A DNA stretch of 32,859 bases from Actinomycetota bacterium. GTDB lineage: Bacteria; Actinomycetota; Acidimicrobiia; Acidimicrobiales; Acidimicrobilacustridaceae. How positions within the stretch are numbered: position 1 is the first letter of the stretch; each line of letters opens with the position of its first letter. Below are positions 6,542-15,513 of the stretch, one piece after another. The notes below the pieces were generated by a model. It was not told the DNA's origin, searched no databases, and saw only the letters and a list, made by a program, of their open reading frames with translations. The stretch covers positions 1-32,859 of the forward strand of contig JACPNV010000074.1 in assembly GCA_016185305.1 (NCBI GenBank). Reading direction: 5' to 3'. The position numbers were made by a program, and so were the translations under genes.

Positions 6542-8026
6542 ATGCCCGAAAGCCGGACCAACCCGCCCCGCCGCGACGACGACCGGAGCGCCTTCACCAG
6601 CTCCGTCGCCGCCTTCGTCGCGACCGGCGCGTTCTTCGTGGCGGTGATGGCGCTGATCGTCGTGTCGACGTCGTCGGGCGGCGGGGGCTCGGGCAATGGC
6701 GTCGCCACCGCGGCGCCCGTGCCGATCTCGATGTCGGAGTTCAAGATCAGCCCGGCCGCGATCACCATGCCCACGGGCGGCAAGCTGATCGCCAAGAACA
6801 CCGGCTCGATGGTGCACAACCTCCAGGTCAAAGAGGCCAACGTCACGACGCCCGACATCCAGCCGGGGGGGTCGGCCGAGATGAACCTCTCGTCGCTGGC
6901 GCCCGGGACGTACCCGATCTCCTGCATCGTGCCCGGCCATGCCGAGGCCGGCATGAAGGGAACGGTGACCGTGAGCGATGGGGCTGCCGGGGGCGGGGAG
7001 GTCGCCGGCGCGGCGCCGGGCGGCTCGGGTTCGTCGGCCGCCGACAGCTCGGCGTCGGGGTCCGAGCAGATCGACTGGGCGGCTCGGGACAAGGCGATGG
7101 CCGACGGCATGCAGACGTTCCTCGACTCGCTGAAGCCCGGCGCGCCGCCGCTGACCCCGGGGCAGGGCAACCAGAAGCTCGCCCCGACCATCGGTGCCGA
7201 CGGCGTCAAGGAGTTCACGCTCGAAGCATCGGTGATCGACTGGCAGACCGAGCCGGGCAAGACGGTGAAGGCCTGGGCCTACAACAACCAGGTGCCGGCG
7301 CCGTGGATCCGCGTCGAGCCGAACGACCGGGTCCGCATCAAGTTCAAGAACAACCTGCCGGCGTCGTCTGACATCCACTGGCACGGCATCAGCACGCCGT
7401 TCGACCAAGATGGTGTGTCCCCGCTGACGCAACCGATGGTCAAGCCGGGCGAGTCCTACACCTACGAGTTCACCTTGCCGAACCGCACCGAGCTCGGCAT
7501 GTACCACCCGCACAACCAGGGTGAGGTGGCCGTCCCGAACGGCATGTTCGGTGTCTTCCAGGTCGGCGACCTCTCGTTGCCACGGGGGCGTACGGTCAGC
7601 GGCCGCGCGATCCCCGCGAACCTGCAGGTGACCCAGGAGCTCCCGATGGTGCTCAACGACGCCGGCTCCATCGGCCTGTCGCTGAACGGCAAGTCGTACC
7701 CGGCGACGGGCGCCACGGTGGCCAAGCCCGGCGATGCCATCCTCGTCAACTACTACAACGAGGGGCTCCAGGTGCATCCGATGCACCTGCACCGCCTCAA
7801 CCAGCTCGTGGTGGCCAAAGACGGCATCCCGCTCGACCAGCCGTACTACGCCGACACCGTCCTGATCGGCCCGGGCGAGCGCTACTCGGTGCTCATCCTG
7901 CCGACGGCGGAAGACATCGGAGCCTGGGCCTGGCACTGCCACATCCTCACCCACTCCGAAAGCGCGAAGGGTCTGACCGGCATGGTGACCGCCTTGGTGG
8001 TGACCGACCCGACCAAGCCGACCTGA
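6542..8026 (+). CDS. Cupredoxin-multicopper oxidase fusion, exported
   Basis: The 494-residue protein has a membrane anchor or signal at about 20-41 (VAAFVATGAFFVAVMALIVV), so the rest is outside the membrane. Residues 60-145 form a cupredoxin with ligands H92, C128, H133 and M138 (CIVPGHAEAGM). After a Gly/Ser linker comes a multicopper oxidase with all four copper motifs: HWHG (279-282), YHPH (321-324), HPMHLH (412-417) and HCHILTH (465-471). The axial type 1 ligand is unclear because five extra residues precede GM481. It probably oxidises a small organic or metal substrate with O2. The start is chosen for GAGGAG about 10 nt upstream and the anchor right after it. Confidence 0.85.
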   Translation: MPESRTNPPRRDDDRSAFTSSVAAFVATGAFFVAVMALIVVSTSSGGGGSGNGVATAAPVPISMSEFKISPAAITMPTGGKLIAKNTGSMVHNLQVKEANVTTPDIQPGGSAEMNLSSLAPGTYPISCIVPGHAEAGMKGTVTVSDGAAGGGEVAGAAPGGSGSSAADSSASGSEQIDWAARDKAMADGMQTFLDSLKPGAPPLTPGQGNQKLAPTIGADGVKEFTLEASVIDWQTEPGKTVKAWAYNNQVPAPWIRVEPNDRVRIKFKNNLPASSDIHWHGISTPFDQDGVSPLTQPMVKPGESYTYEFTLPNRTELGMYHPHNQGEVAVPNGMFGVFQVGDLSLPRGRTVSGRAIPANLQVTQELPMVLNDAGSIGLSLNGKSYPATGATVAKPGDAILVNYYNEGLQVHPMHLHRLNQLVVAKDGIPLDQPYYADTVLIGPGERYSVLILPTAEDIGAWAWHCHILTHSESAKGLTGMVTALVVTDPTKPT

Positions 8027-8035
8027 CGAACGTGT

Positions 8036-9193
8036 TCAGCCGGTGAACCGTGGGGTCACGACGACGGGCGTGACCGATGTCGGTGACGTGGCAACGGTCG
8101 AGGTGGTCGAGCTCGTCGACGGCGTGACCGCGCACCCCGCACCCATGTCGAGGATTCGTCCCGTCGTTCCATCATCGGCGATCTTCAGATCGTCGTCGGG
8201 ACCCATCGAGATGCCCTGCGGGCTCGAGCCGGTGGGCAGGCCGGTGGTGTATCGGGTGAACGCACCGGCCGTGGTCACTCGCCACATCGATGCGACGCTC
8301 GCCTGATCCGACTGCTGGCTGACGAAGAGGCTGCCGCAGCCGCTGACGATGTCCCGGACGCTCTCGAGGCCGGCGGTCGTGAACGCGGTGACGACACCTG
8401 CCGTGGTGACCCGGGCGACGGCAGATCCCGCGCTGTTGAACATCGCCGTCCAGAGGTTGCCGTCCGGTCCTGCGGTGATCGGGTAGGGGAACATGCCGGC
8501 GCTCAGGCCCGGAGTCACGCCGGCCGTTGCGACCGGGGTGATGGCACCGGCGGTCGTGCTCTTGAGGATCATGCCGACGTTGGGGGCGCCGCCGTCGTCG
8601 GTGTACCAGATGTTTCCGTCGGGACCGATGGCCATGAACCGGGGTTGGGGCGAGGTGTTGGGCGGCATGAACTCGGTGGTCACCCCGCCGGTGGTGACGC
8701 GGCCGAGCAGCCCGCCACCCGTGTTGAACGGTTTGGTGTACCAGAGGTTGTTGTCCGGTCCGACGATGATGTCCTGGACGTTGCCGTCACTGAACGAGGT
8801 GACAGCGGTCATTGTCCCGGTCGGCGTGATCTTGCCGATCTGGCCAGGCGGGTTGAACTTGGTGAACCAAAGATTGCCGTCAGGGCCGGCGACGATGGCG
8901 GCGAGGCTGGGGTTGGCGCCGAAGGTCGGGACGGCGTCGAAGTTCGTCACCGAGCCGTCGGCGTTGATGCGGTTCACCGATGAGCTATCGACGAACCACT
9001 GCAGCCCGTCCGGGCCGGTCGTGATGGCCCGAGGATCGCTCGATGCGGGGAACCCGGTCGTGACACCGGCTGTCGCGATCGTCGTGATCTGGCCCAGCGG
9101 ACTGACTGCGAGAGACGGGGTGGTGGAGGTAGCGAGAAACGCCCCGACGACCACGAGCGTGGCGACGAGAGCGCCTTTCGTGCGAGTTCTCAT
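8036..9193 (-). CDS. Secreted Vgb-like beta-propeller protein
   Basis: The 385-residue protein starts MRTRTKGALVATLVVVGAFL, a Sec signal peptide ending near TPSLAVS. It is followed by repeated blade motifs of the form GPDG-x-(L/I)-W-(F/Y)-T: GPDGLQWF, GPDGNLWFT, GPDNNLWYT, GPDGNIWYT, GPDGNLWT and GPDDDLKIAD. This is the virginiamycin B lyase/streptogramin lyase-type propeller, but most such proteins are not lyases and no activity can be claimed. The tail is Ser/Thr-rich with VTP repeats, perhaps wall-associated. GAGGAGAGACCG precedes the ATG at 9193, favouring it over an in-frame start 8 codons upstream. It is convergent with the oxidase gene, 9 nt away. Confidence 0.8.
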   Translation of the reverse strand: MRTRTKGALVATLVVVGAFLATSTTPSLAVSPLGQITTIATAGVTTGFPASSDPRAITTGPDGLQWFVDSSSVNRINADGSVTNFDAVPTFGANPSLAAIVAGPDGNLWFTKFNPPGQIGKITPTGTMTAVTSFSDGNVQDIIVGPDNNLWYTKPFNTGGGLLGRVTTGGVTTEFMPPNTSPQPRFMAIGPDGNIWYTDDGGAPNVGMILKSTTAGAITPVATAGVTPGLSAGMFPYPITAGPDGNLWTAMFNSAGSAVARVTTAGVVTAFTTAGLESVRDIVSGCGSLFVSQQSDQASVASMWRVTTAGAFTRYTTGLPTGSSPQGISMGPDDDLKIADDGTTGRILDMGAGCAVTPSTSSTTSTVATSPTSVTPVVVTPRFTG

Positions 9194-9295
9194 CGGTCTC
9201 TCCTCAAGTGGCCTCACACTGAACTGCGCTGCATGTCATGGCAGTCCGGTGAGACTACCATCAGAGCGAAGATCCTCGGCGAGCCGGCGGGTAAG

Positions 9296-9301
9296 TAACC
9301 T
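9296..9301 (+). promoter_or_regulatory. Possible -10 element of a leaderless cydA transcript
   Basis: TAACCT lies 9 to 14 nt before the cydA ATG. It fits the TAnnnT form of actinobacterial -10 elements, and there is no ribosome binding site ahead of the ATG. A leaderless transcript starting at or next to the ATG would explain both. No clear -35 is visible. Between the divergent starts, CTGCATGTCATGGCAG at 9226-9241 is an imperfect inverted repeat that might be an operator. Confidence 0.35.
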
Positions 9302-9309
9302 CTCGCCCG

Positions 9310-10713
9310 ATGAACGCTCCCGTGTGGTTGCTCGCGGCGAACCCGTCAGACATCGTCGCCGCTCGCCAGCAGATGGCGTTCACGTTGGGCACCCACATCG
9401 TGCTGGCGAGCCTTGGTGTCTCGTTCCCCGCGATGATGCTCATCGCCAACTACCGAGGGTTGAAGAAGGGCGACGACGACTCGCTCAAGCTCGCGCAGCG
9501 CTGGTCGAAGGCCAACGCCGTCCTGTTCGCCGTGGGCGCGGTGACCGGCACCGTGCTGTCGTTCGAGATGGGGCTGCTGTGGCCGGGCATGCTCGGCACC
9601 TATGGTCCGGCGTTCGGCATCCCGTTCGCGATCGAGGGCTTGTTCTTCTTCACCGAGGCCATCTTCATCGCCATCTACCTCTACGGCTGGAAGCGGCTCA
9701 GCCCCTGGGCGCACTTCTGGTCCGGTGTCCCGATCGTCGTCGCCGGCTTCGGGGGTGCGTTCGCCGTCGTGACCGCCAACGCCTGGATGAACCAGCCGAG
9801 CGGCTACACGCTCGACGCCAGCGGCAAGATCGCTTCGGTCCAGCCGCTCGAAGTCATCTTCAACAAGGCCACGCCCTACCAGACGACCCACATGATCCTG
9901 GCCGCGTACGTCGTCGGCGGTTTCCTCATCGCGTCGGTCTATGCGGTGGGTCTGCTCCGGGGGCGGCGCGATCGCTACACCCGGCTGGGTTTCCTGATCC
10001 CGTTCACGGTCGGTTGCCTCACGATCATCCCGCAGATGATCGTGGGCGACAGCACCGCTCGTGCCGTGTCGAAGGATCAGCCGATCAAGTTCGCGGCCAT
10101 CGAGCTGGTGCCGCAGACGAGCACGAACGTGCCCGAGACCGTCGGTGGTGTCCTCGTCGACGGGCAGGTCAAGTACGGCATCCCGATTCCCGACCTCGGC
10201 TCGATCCTCACCGGCTTCAGCCCCGACACCCAGATCACCGGCCTCGACACGGTGCCGGCGTCTGAACAACCGCCGGCGTCGGTCGTGCACCTCTCCTTCG
10301 ATGTCATGGTCTTCGCAGGTTCCGCGCTCGTGCTGCTGGCGCTCTGGTTCTTCTTCGTGTGGTGGCGCAAGCGCGACCTTCCCAAGACCAAGTGGTTCCT
10401 GCGCGCCGCGGTGTGCGCCGGCGCGCTTGCCATCTTGGCCCTCGAGTCCGGGTGGATCGTCACCGAGGTCGGCCGCCAACCGTGGATCGTCTACAACGTG
10501 ATGAAGACGAGCGACGCGGCGACCGACGCGACCGGCATCTGGTATTCGTTCGTGAGCGTCGTCGTCCTGTACAGCGTCGTCGGCTACACGGCGATCCGGG
10601 TCTTGTGGGCGATGAGCAAGCGGTGGCGGGCCGAGGACGAGGCCGACGGCACGGAGCTGCCGTTGGAACGGGTCCCGTACGGTCCGCGCGAGGGCGTCGA
10701 GCATCATGGCTGA
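9310..10713 (+). CDS. cydA: Cytochrome bd ubiquinol oxidase subunit I
   Basis: The 467-residue membrane protein oxidises quinol and reduces O2 together with CydB. RQQMAFTLGTHIVLAS carries the first haem ligand H29. TPYQTTHMILAAYVVGG carries the second conserved His near 197. The quinol-side segment GDSTARAVSKDQPIKFAAIE contains the Lys and Glu of the Q loop, and GWIVTEVGRQPWIVYN is the C-terminal family signature. The Q loop looks of the short type. High-affinity bd oxidases serve respiration at low oxygen, which fits the stress island next door. The gene overlaps cydB by 8 nt, so the two are translationally coupled; cydCD are not in the window. Confidence 0.95.
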   Translation: MNAPVWLLAANPSDIVAARQQMAFTLGTHIVLASLGVSFPAMMLIANYRGLKKGDDDSLKLAQRWSKANAVLFAVGAVTGTVLSFEMGLLWPGMLGTYGPAFGIPFAIEGLFFFTEAIFIAIYLYGWKRLSPWAHFWSGVPIVVAGFGGAFAVVTANAWMNQPSGYTLDASGKIASVQPLEVIFNKATPYQTTHMILAAYVVGGFLIASVYAVGLLRGRRDRYTRLGFLIPFTVGCLTIIPQMIVGDSTARAVSKDQPIKFAAIELVPQTSTNVPETVGGVLVDGQVKYGIPIPDLGSILTGFSPDTQITGLDTVPASEQPPASVVHLSFDVMVFAGSALVLLALWFFFVWWRKRDLPKTKWFLRAAVCAGALAILALESGWIVTEVGRQPWIVYNVMKTSDAATDATGIWYSFVSVVVLYSVVGYTAIRVLWAMSKRWRAEDEADGTELPLERVPYGPREGVEHHG

Positions 10714-11749
10714 TGTGGTGGTCGCCGTCTTGTTTCTCGGGGTCATGGCGTACGCGATCCTGGGCGGCGCCGACTTCGGGAGCGGCTTTTGGGATCTCAC
10801 CGCCGGTGGAGCCGAACGAGGAGCACGACCCCGGGCGCTCATCGAGCTGGCGGTCGGGCCGGTGTGGGAGACGAACCACACGTGGCTGATCTTCTGCCTC
10901 GTGATCTTGTGGACGAGCTTCCCGCTCGCGTTCGCGTCGATCATGAGCACCTTGTTCATCCCGCTCACGCTGGCGGCGTTCGGCATCGTGCTGCGAGGCT
11001 CATCCTTCGCGTTCCGCAAGGTGAGCGCCCAGCTTCGCTACCGGCGGCTCTTCGGCGCGTTCTTCGCGCTCTCGTCGGTCATCACGCCGTTCTTCTTCGG
11101 TGTGGTCGCGGCCACCATCGCCATCGGCAACGTGCCCGTGGGGAACGCCGCCGCCGGTGACCGAGGCTGGTTGAGCGCGACCGCGGTCTCGGTCGGCCTG
11201 CTCGCCGTCGGGCTGTGCGCCTTCACGGCCGCCATCTTGTTGTGCCGCGACGCGGAGCGGTTGGGCGCGACCGACCTCGTCGAGCACTTCCGCCTGCGGG
11301 CGATCGGAGCGGGCGTGGTGTGCGGCGCGCTGTCGGTTGCGGTGCTGGCATCAGCCCTGGCGAGCGACACGTACCTTGCCGCGGGGTTGAAGGGGAAGGC
11401 GATGCCGCTGCTGATCGTCTCGGGTGTGGCGGCCATCGCTGCCATCGTCCTCGTCGCTCGAGGCCGACCAGGAACGTCGCGCCTGTTCGGCGCGGCGGCC
11501 GTTGCCGTGGTGCTCGCCGGCTGGGGCATCGCCCAGTATCCCTACCTGCTGCCGACGTCGCTCACCATCGATCAGGGCGCCGCGCCAACCTCGACGCTGC
11601 AAGCCGTGTTCGTGATCGTGGTCGTCGCGCTGGTCATCATCGTGCCGTCACTCGGCCTGCTCTTCCGGCTCGATCAAGACAGCAAGCTCGAGATCGAGTC
11701 ACTCGACGAGGTGGCCGCGGCCAACGCCGGCGGGGAACCGGTCAGCTGA
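10706..11749 (+). CDS. cydB: Cytochrome bd ubiquinol oxidase subunit II
   Basis: The 347-residue protein starts MADVVVAVLFLGVMAYAILG, followed by GGADFGSGFWDL and GPVWETNHTWLIF, the N-terminal signatures of CydB (the latter with the W-E-x-NH-x-WL motif). About nine hydrophobic segments follow, ending in a charged tail. CydB pairs with CydA and completes the oxidase in the cytoplasmic membrane. Its ATG lies inside the end of cydA, 8 nt overlap. It is convergent with the M23 peptidase gene, whose stop is 13 nt downstream. Confidence 0.95.
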   Translation: MADVVVAVLFLGVMAYAILGGADFGSGFWDLTAGGAERGARPRALIELAVGPVWETNHTWLIFCLVILWTSFPLAFASIMSTLFIPLTLAAFGIVLRGSSFAFRKVSAQLRYRRLFGAFFALSSVITPFFFGVVAATIAIGNVPVGNAAAGDRGWLSATAVSVGLLAVGLCAFTAAILLCRDAERLGATDLVEHFRLRAIGAGVVCGALSVAVLASALASDTYLAAGLKGKAMPLLIVSGVAAIAAIVLVARGRPGTSRLFGAAAVAVVLAGWGIAQYPYLLPTSLTIDQGAAPTSTLQAVFVIVVVALVIIVPSLGLLFRLDQDSKLEIESLDEVAAANAGGEPVS

Positions 11750-11762
11750 TGTGGGGAACCGG

Positions 11763-13094
11763 TCAGCCGCAGTAGCTGCGCGGGTTGCGCGTCGAGCCGC
11801 CGACGCGGTACTCGAAGTGGAGGTGCGGGCCGGTCGAGTTGCCGGTCGAGCCGACCAAGCCGACGATCGTGCCCTGGCTGACGAACGCGCCGGCGGAGGT
11901 GCTGACCGAGCTCATGTGGGCATAGGCCGTGATGAACGAGCCCGAGTCGATGACCACGTAGTTGCCGTAGCCGCCGTTGTTCCAGCCGGCCGTCAGCACG
12001 ACACCGCCGGCCGCGGCGGGAATCGGCGTGCCCATGGGCGCGACGAGGTCGATGCCGGGATGGCCGTTCTCGCCGAACTCGGTGCTCACACGCAGCGGGA
12101 GCGGCATCCGGCAACCACCGCCACCGCCACCGGGGGGTGGACCAGCGACGACGGGGGCTGGCGCGGGGGCCGGCCGGCTTGTTGCTCCGCCTCCGCTCGA
12201 CGGTGGCGCGGACGGGGGCGCGGCCGCCCGCTGTGCCGCGGCTTGCTGGGCAGCCGCGGCCCGGGCCGCAGCCGCCGCCGCGAGCTGCTCTTGGTACTTC
12301 CGCTGCGCTTCTTCGATGATGCGCTGCATGTTGGCGTCTTCGGCCGCGAGCTGGGCTGACTCGGCCTTGTAGCTCGCGATGCGGTCTTGCACCATCGCCT
12401 TGACCTTCGCCTGCTGGGCCTGGGACTGCTTCAGCACGCCGAGCTCGCCGTCGAGGCTCGCCTTGCGGCCGCGGGCCTCGTCGGCCGCGTTCGCCTGGTC
12501 GAGGCGCGTCTGCTCGAGGCTCTGGCGAACGCCTCGCAACTGGTCGACGGCATCGTCGTTGCGCCCGGTGACCACCGAGACCAGCTCGCGCTTGCGCTCG
12601 GCCTCGGTGAGGTCATCGGCGGAGAAGAGCAGCTTCTCGTCCTCGACCTTGCCTGCCGGGTTCACATACGCCGACACGGCCCGGGCTCGCACCTTGCCTT
12701 TGAGATCGTCGACCTGCTTCAGCAGGTCGGCCTGCTGGGCGGCCAGCCGGTCCGCGTTGCGCTGCGCCTCGTCCGCGGCTCGCTGGGCGTCGGCGACCTT
12801 GGCCTCTTGGGCCCGGACCTGGGTGGTCACGGCCTGCATCGCCGCGTTCAGCTGGTCGTCGGTCGCGGTGAGGGGTTGGAGATCGGCGGCGATCTGCGCC
12901 TGCTGGCGGCGGATCTCGTCTTGGCGCTGCCGGGCCTGGTCGGGCGACGCGGGCGGCTGCTGGCTGGTGGCCGCCTCGCCCGCGGGACCGAAGAAGACGG
13001 GCAGCAGCACCACGATGAGGACGGCGCCGGCGAGGTGGCGCCGGTCGGCCCTGGTGGCTTTGCTGCCCCGTAACCGGGCCGAGATATTCGCCAT
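11763..13094 (-). CDS. Coiled-coil M23-family murein peptidase (EnvC/NlpD-like)
   Basis: The 443-residue protein has an N-terminal membrane segment (AGAVLIVVLLPVFFGPAGEA, about 22-41). A long Gln/Ala/Glu/Arg-rich coiled coil runs from about 45 to 290, then a low-complexity Ala/Pro/Gly linker with GGGGGG, and a C-terminal LytM/M23 domain. That domain keeps HPGIDLVAP (H-x3-D zinc ligands) and GPHLHFEYR (catalytic H-x-H), so it should be an active endopeptidase. Coiled-coil M23 proteins usually work in cell division or wall remodelling. An in-frame extension reaches 13238, but the promoter at 13103-13132 points to the ATG at 13094. Confidence 0.85.
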   Translation of the reverse strand: MANISARLRGSKATRADRRHLAGAVLIVVLLPVFFGPAGEAATSQQPPASPDQARQRQDEIRRQQAQIAADLQPLTATDDQLNAAMQAVTTQVRAQEAKVADAQRAADEAQRNADRLAAQQADLLKQVDDLKGKVRARAVSAYVNPAGKVEDEKLLFSADDLTEAERKRELVSVVTGRNDDAVDQLRGVRQSLEQTRLDQANAADEARGRKASLDGELGVLKQSQAQQAKVKAMVQDRIASYKAESAQLAAEDANMQRIIEEAQRKYQEQLAAAAAARAAAAQQAAAQRAAAPPSAPPSSGGGATSRPAPAPAPVVAGPPPGGGGGGCRMPLPLRVSTEFGENGHPGIDLVAPMGTPIPAAAGGVVLTAGWNNGGYGNYVVIDSGSFITAYAHMSSVSTSAGAFVSQGTIVGLVGSTGNSTGPHLHFEYRVGGSTRNPRSYCG

Positions 13095-13102
13095 GGGATC
13101 GA

Positions 13103-13132
13103 CATATAAGTGCAACAACGGGGCGATGTCCA
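13103..13132 (-). promoter_or_regulatory. Probable promoter of the M23 peptidase gene
   Basis: On the minus strand TGGACA (13127-13132) and TATATG (13103-13108) are separated by 18 nt, a good sigma-70-type match in otherwise GC-rich DNA. The -10 hexamer ends 9 nt before the ATG at 13094, and there is no ribosome binding site, so the transcript is probably leaderless. Upstream, 13133-13269 holds only a GCCGGC-TGCTG-GCCGGC hairpin (13213-13229) after the nitrate reductase stop and no gene that I can support. Confidence 0.5.
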
Positions 13133-13269
13133 GCTTCGTCACGCCGACGCCGCTGTTGCTGATGTTGTTTGTGATGCTTTTGAGGCCAATGTTGGCGCGA
13201 AAGCGCTGGTAGGCCGGCTGCTGGCCGGCTCCCACCATCGTTGCGAAATCATGACGGGAAGGCGGCTTC

Positions 13270-15513
13270 TCACGAGCGCTCGACGCGGGTGACCTCGGCC
13301 GCCGCGTGCTTGTAGGACGGTTGGCGCGAGTGCGGGTCGAAGCTCGGGAAGGTGAGCCGGTTGGTGCTCGCGTCGTGCATGGGGACGAAGATCTGGCCTT
13401 CCTGCACGGTCGGCGTCACCAGCGCGCGGGCCTCGATCTGCCCACGACGGGTGCGAACGGTGACGGCGTCGTTGGTCGAGATGCCCCGCGCCGCGGCGTC
13501 GTCGGGATGCAGTTCGACCCGCGTGCACGCGGGATGGAGCTTGCCGAGGACGGCGCTCTTGCCGGTGCGGGTGTTGGTGTGCCACTCCGCCGACGAGCCC
13601 CGGCCGGTCAGCAGCACCAGCGGGAAGCCCGCGCTCGGGCGCTCCTTCGGTGGTTCTGGGTCCGAGAACACGAACCGGGCCCGGCCATCGGGGTGGAAGA
13701 ACTCGCCGTCTTCGAACAAGCGCCGCTCGTTTTTGCTGCGCCGCCGACGATCGGTCGGCGGCTTCGCCGATCCGAACGAGCCTTCCTGATGCTCCGCCTC
13801 ACGCATCTCCACCGGGTACGGCCATTGGATGCCGCCGGCGCCGTCGATCATGCGGTAGCTCTCGATGCCGCTGAAGTCGCACGGCTGGCCTTCGGAGAGC
13901 CGCGCCAGGAGCGTGAACGTCGCTTCGGGTGACGACCACTCCTCGAAGAGGTGGCCACAGCCCCACGCGTCGGCGATGAGCTTGAAGATGGCGAAGTCGG
14001 TGAGTGCCTGCCCGGGAGCGCGCGCGACGCGCTTGATCACGCCGATGCGTCGCTCGGAGTTGATGAAGGTGCCGTCCTTCTCGCCCCAGCCGGCGGCCGG
14101 CAGGACGAGGTCGGCGCGCTGTGCGGTCTCGGTCGTGCCGTACAGGTCCTGCACGACGAGGAGCTCGAGCTTGCCCAACAGCTCGCGGACGTCGGACTGG
14201 TTGATCCACGAGTGGGCGGTGTTGGTGGCGATGATCCAGAGCCCTTTGATCTCGCCGCGATGGATGCCCTCGATGATGCGGTCATAGGACCAGCTCAGTT
14301 GGTCGGGGATGCGGTTGACGTCGATGCCCAACTTCTCGGCCACCTCGGCCCGCTGGCCGGCGTCGCGGAAGTCGCGGCCACCGAACATGGACACGGTGTT
14401 GCTGAACAGCCGAGAGCCCATGGCGTTGCACTGGCCGGTGATGGAGTTGGCGCCGGTGCCGGGCTTGCCGATGTTGCCGGTGAGCAGCGCCACGTTGATG
14501 ATGGCCTGCGCCGTGCGGACGCCCTGGTGGCTCTGGTTCACGCCCATGGTCCACCACGACGAGACCCGCCGCCCGGGGGCGTGCAGGTCGACCAGTGCGA
14601 TGAAGTCGGCGGGGTCGAGACCGGTCTCGTCGCACACCCGGTCGATGCTGTACGGCTCGACGTGCTCGGTGAACCCGCCGAGATCGTTGGTGTGGGCGCG
14701 CACGAAGTCCCAGTCGACCCAATCACGGGCGAGCAGTTGGCGGGCAAGGCCGTAGAGCAAGACGAGATCGGACTTGGGACGGATGGCCAGGTGGAGGTCG
14801 GCGGCCATCGCCGTCTCGGTGCGGCGGGGATCGACCACGACGACCGACGCACCGCGCTGGTTGCGCTTCACCCGCTCCCACATGATCGGGTGGGCGATGG
14901 CCGGGTTCGACCCGTAGAACACGACGGTGTCGGACAGCTCGAAGTCGGCGTAGGTGTAGGGCGGCGCGTCGAACCCGAACGCCTCCTTGTAGGCGACGAC
15001 CGACGTCGCCATGCACTGGCGGGTGTTGCCGTCGCCGTGGATCATCCCCATGCCGAACTTGGTGAGGGCGCCGAGCAACGCCATCTCTTCGGTCGGGATC
15101 TGGCCGGTCGACAAGAACGCGGTCGACGCCGCGCCGTGACGCTGCTGGACATCACGCATCTGGGAAATGAACGCGTCGAGCGCCGTCGGCCAATCGACGG
15201 GGACCAGCTTGCCGTGCTCGTTGCGGAGCAGGGGCTGGGTCAGGCGGTCCGGTGCGGCCAGCGGTGTCAGCGCTTCCCAACCCTTCGGGCACGCCATGCC
15301 GAGGTTGACGGGATGGTCGGCCGTCGGCGTCAGCCCGACCGCTTCACCGTCCTGTAGATGAACGTCGAGCGAGCAGCCGGTCGAGCAGTAGCCACAGATC
15401 ATGCGAGTGGTCGCGTCTGGTGTTGCGGACGCGGGTACCTGGCCCAGGCCGAACCGGGCCGGCTCGCGCAACAACTCGCGGGTGAGCGGCCCGTCGACGC
15501 TGCGCAGCTTCAT
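13270..15513 (-). CDS. nasA: Molybdopterin nitrate reductase, assimilatory type, catalytic subunit
   Basis: The 747-residue protein has a [4Fe-4S] site at C40, C43, C47 and C75 (CGYCSTGC then ACPKG). The molybdenum-ligand Cys is C167 in GNTRQCMAT, as in Nap/Nas enzymes. [24 protein letters not shown], and a C-terminal molydopterin-dinucleotide domain with [20 protein letters not shown] complete the fold. It would reduce nitrate to nitrite; no twin-arginine signal is present, so it is cytoplasmic. The start ATG overlaps the stop of the DmsBC-like gene as ATGA. It lacks the C-terminal [2Fe-2S] domain of some NasA proteins. The position next to narK and nirBD supports nitrate as substrate. Confidence 0.85.
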   Translation of the reverse strand: MKLRSVDGPLTRELLREPARFGLGQVPASATPDATTRMICGYCSTGCSLDVHLQDGEAVGLTPTADHPVNLGMACPKGWEALTPLAAPDRLTQPLLRNEHGKLVPVDWPTALDAFISQMRDVQQRHGAASTAFLSTGQIPTEEMALLGALTKFGMGMIHGDGNTRQCMATSVVAYKEAFGFDAPPYTYADFELSDTVVFYGSNPAIAHPIMWERVKRNQRGASVVVVDPRRTETAMAADLHLAIRPKSDLVLLYGLARQLLARDWVDWDFVRAHTNDLGGFTEHVEPYSIDRVCDETGLDPADFIALVDLHAPGRRVSSWWTMGVNQSHQGVRTAQAIINVALLTGNIGKPGTGANSITGQCNAMGSRLFSNTVSMFGGRDFRDAGQRAEVAEKLGIDVNRIPDQLSWSYDRIIEGIHRGEIKGLWIIATNTAHSWINQSDVRELLGKLELLVVQDLYGTTETAQRADLVLPAAGWGEKDGTFINSERRIGVIKRVARAPGQALTDFAIFKLIADAWGCGHLFEEWSSPEATFTLLARLSEGQPCDFSGIESYRMIDGAGGIQWPYPVEMREAEHQEGSFGSAKPPTDRRRRSKNERRLFEDGEFFHPDGRARFVFSDPEPPKERPSAGFPLVLLTGRGSSAEWHTNTRTGKSAVLGKLHPACTRVELHPDDAAARGISTNDAVTVRTRRGQIEARALVTPTVQEGQIFVPMHDASTNRLTFPSFDPHSRQPSYKHAAAEVTRVERS

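Noticed and set aside
6299-7954. Long minus-strand open frame opposite the multicopper oxidase
   Set aside because: It is Arg/Gly/His-rich antisense of a clear oxidase gene. Only its end, 5681-6298, is a real protein with its own start.
6542-8026. Copper nitrite reductase (NirK)
   Set aside because: The HWHG, YHPH, HPMHLH and HCHILTH set is the trinuclear-site pattern of multicopper oxidases, not the NirK arrangement.
13211-13232. Hairpin GCCGGC-TGCTG-GCCGGC after the nitrate reductase gene as a terminator
   Set aside because: The stem is only 6 bp, the arm is self-complementary, and no T-run follows on the minus strand.
13095-13269. c-di-AMP (ydaO-type) riboswitch ahead of the M23 peptidase
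   Set aside because: Such riboswitches often precede wall hydrolases in actinobacteria, but the conserved segments are not visible and a leaderless promoter lies here instead.
13951-15357. Long plus-strand open frame opposite the nitrate reductase
   Set aside because: It is the GC-driven shadow of a well-supported molybdoenzyme; the translation is Val/Gly/Asp-rich with no known motif.
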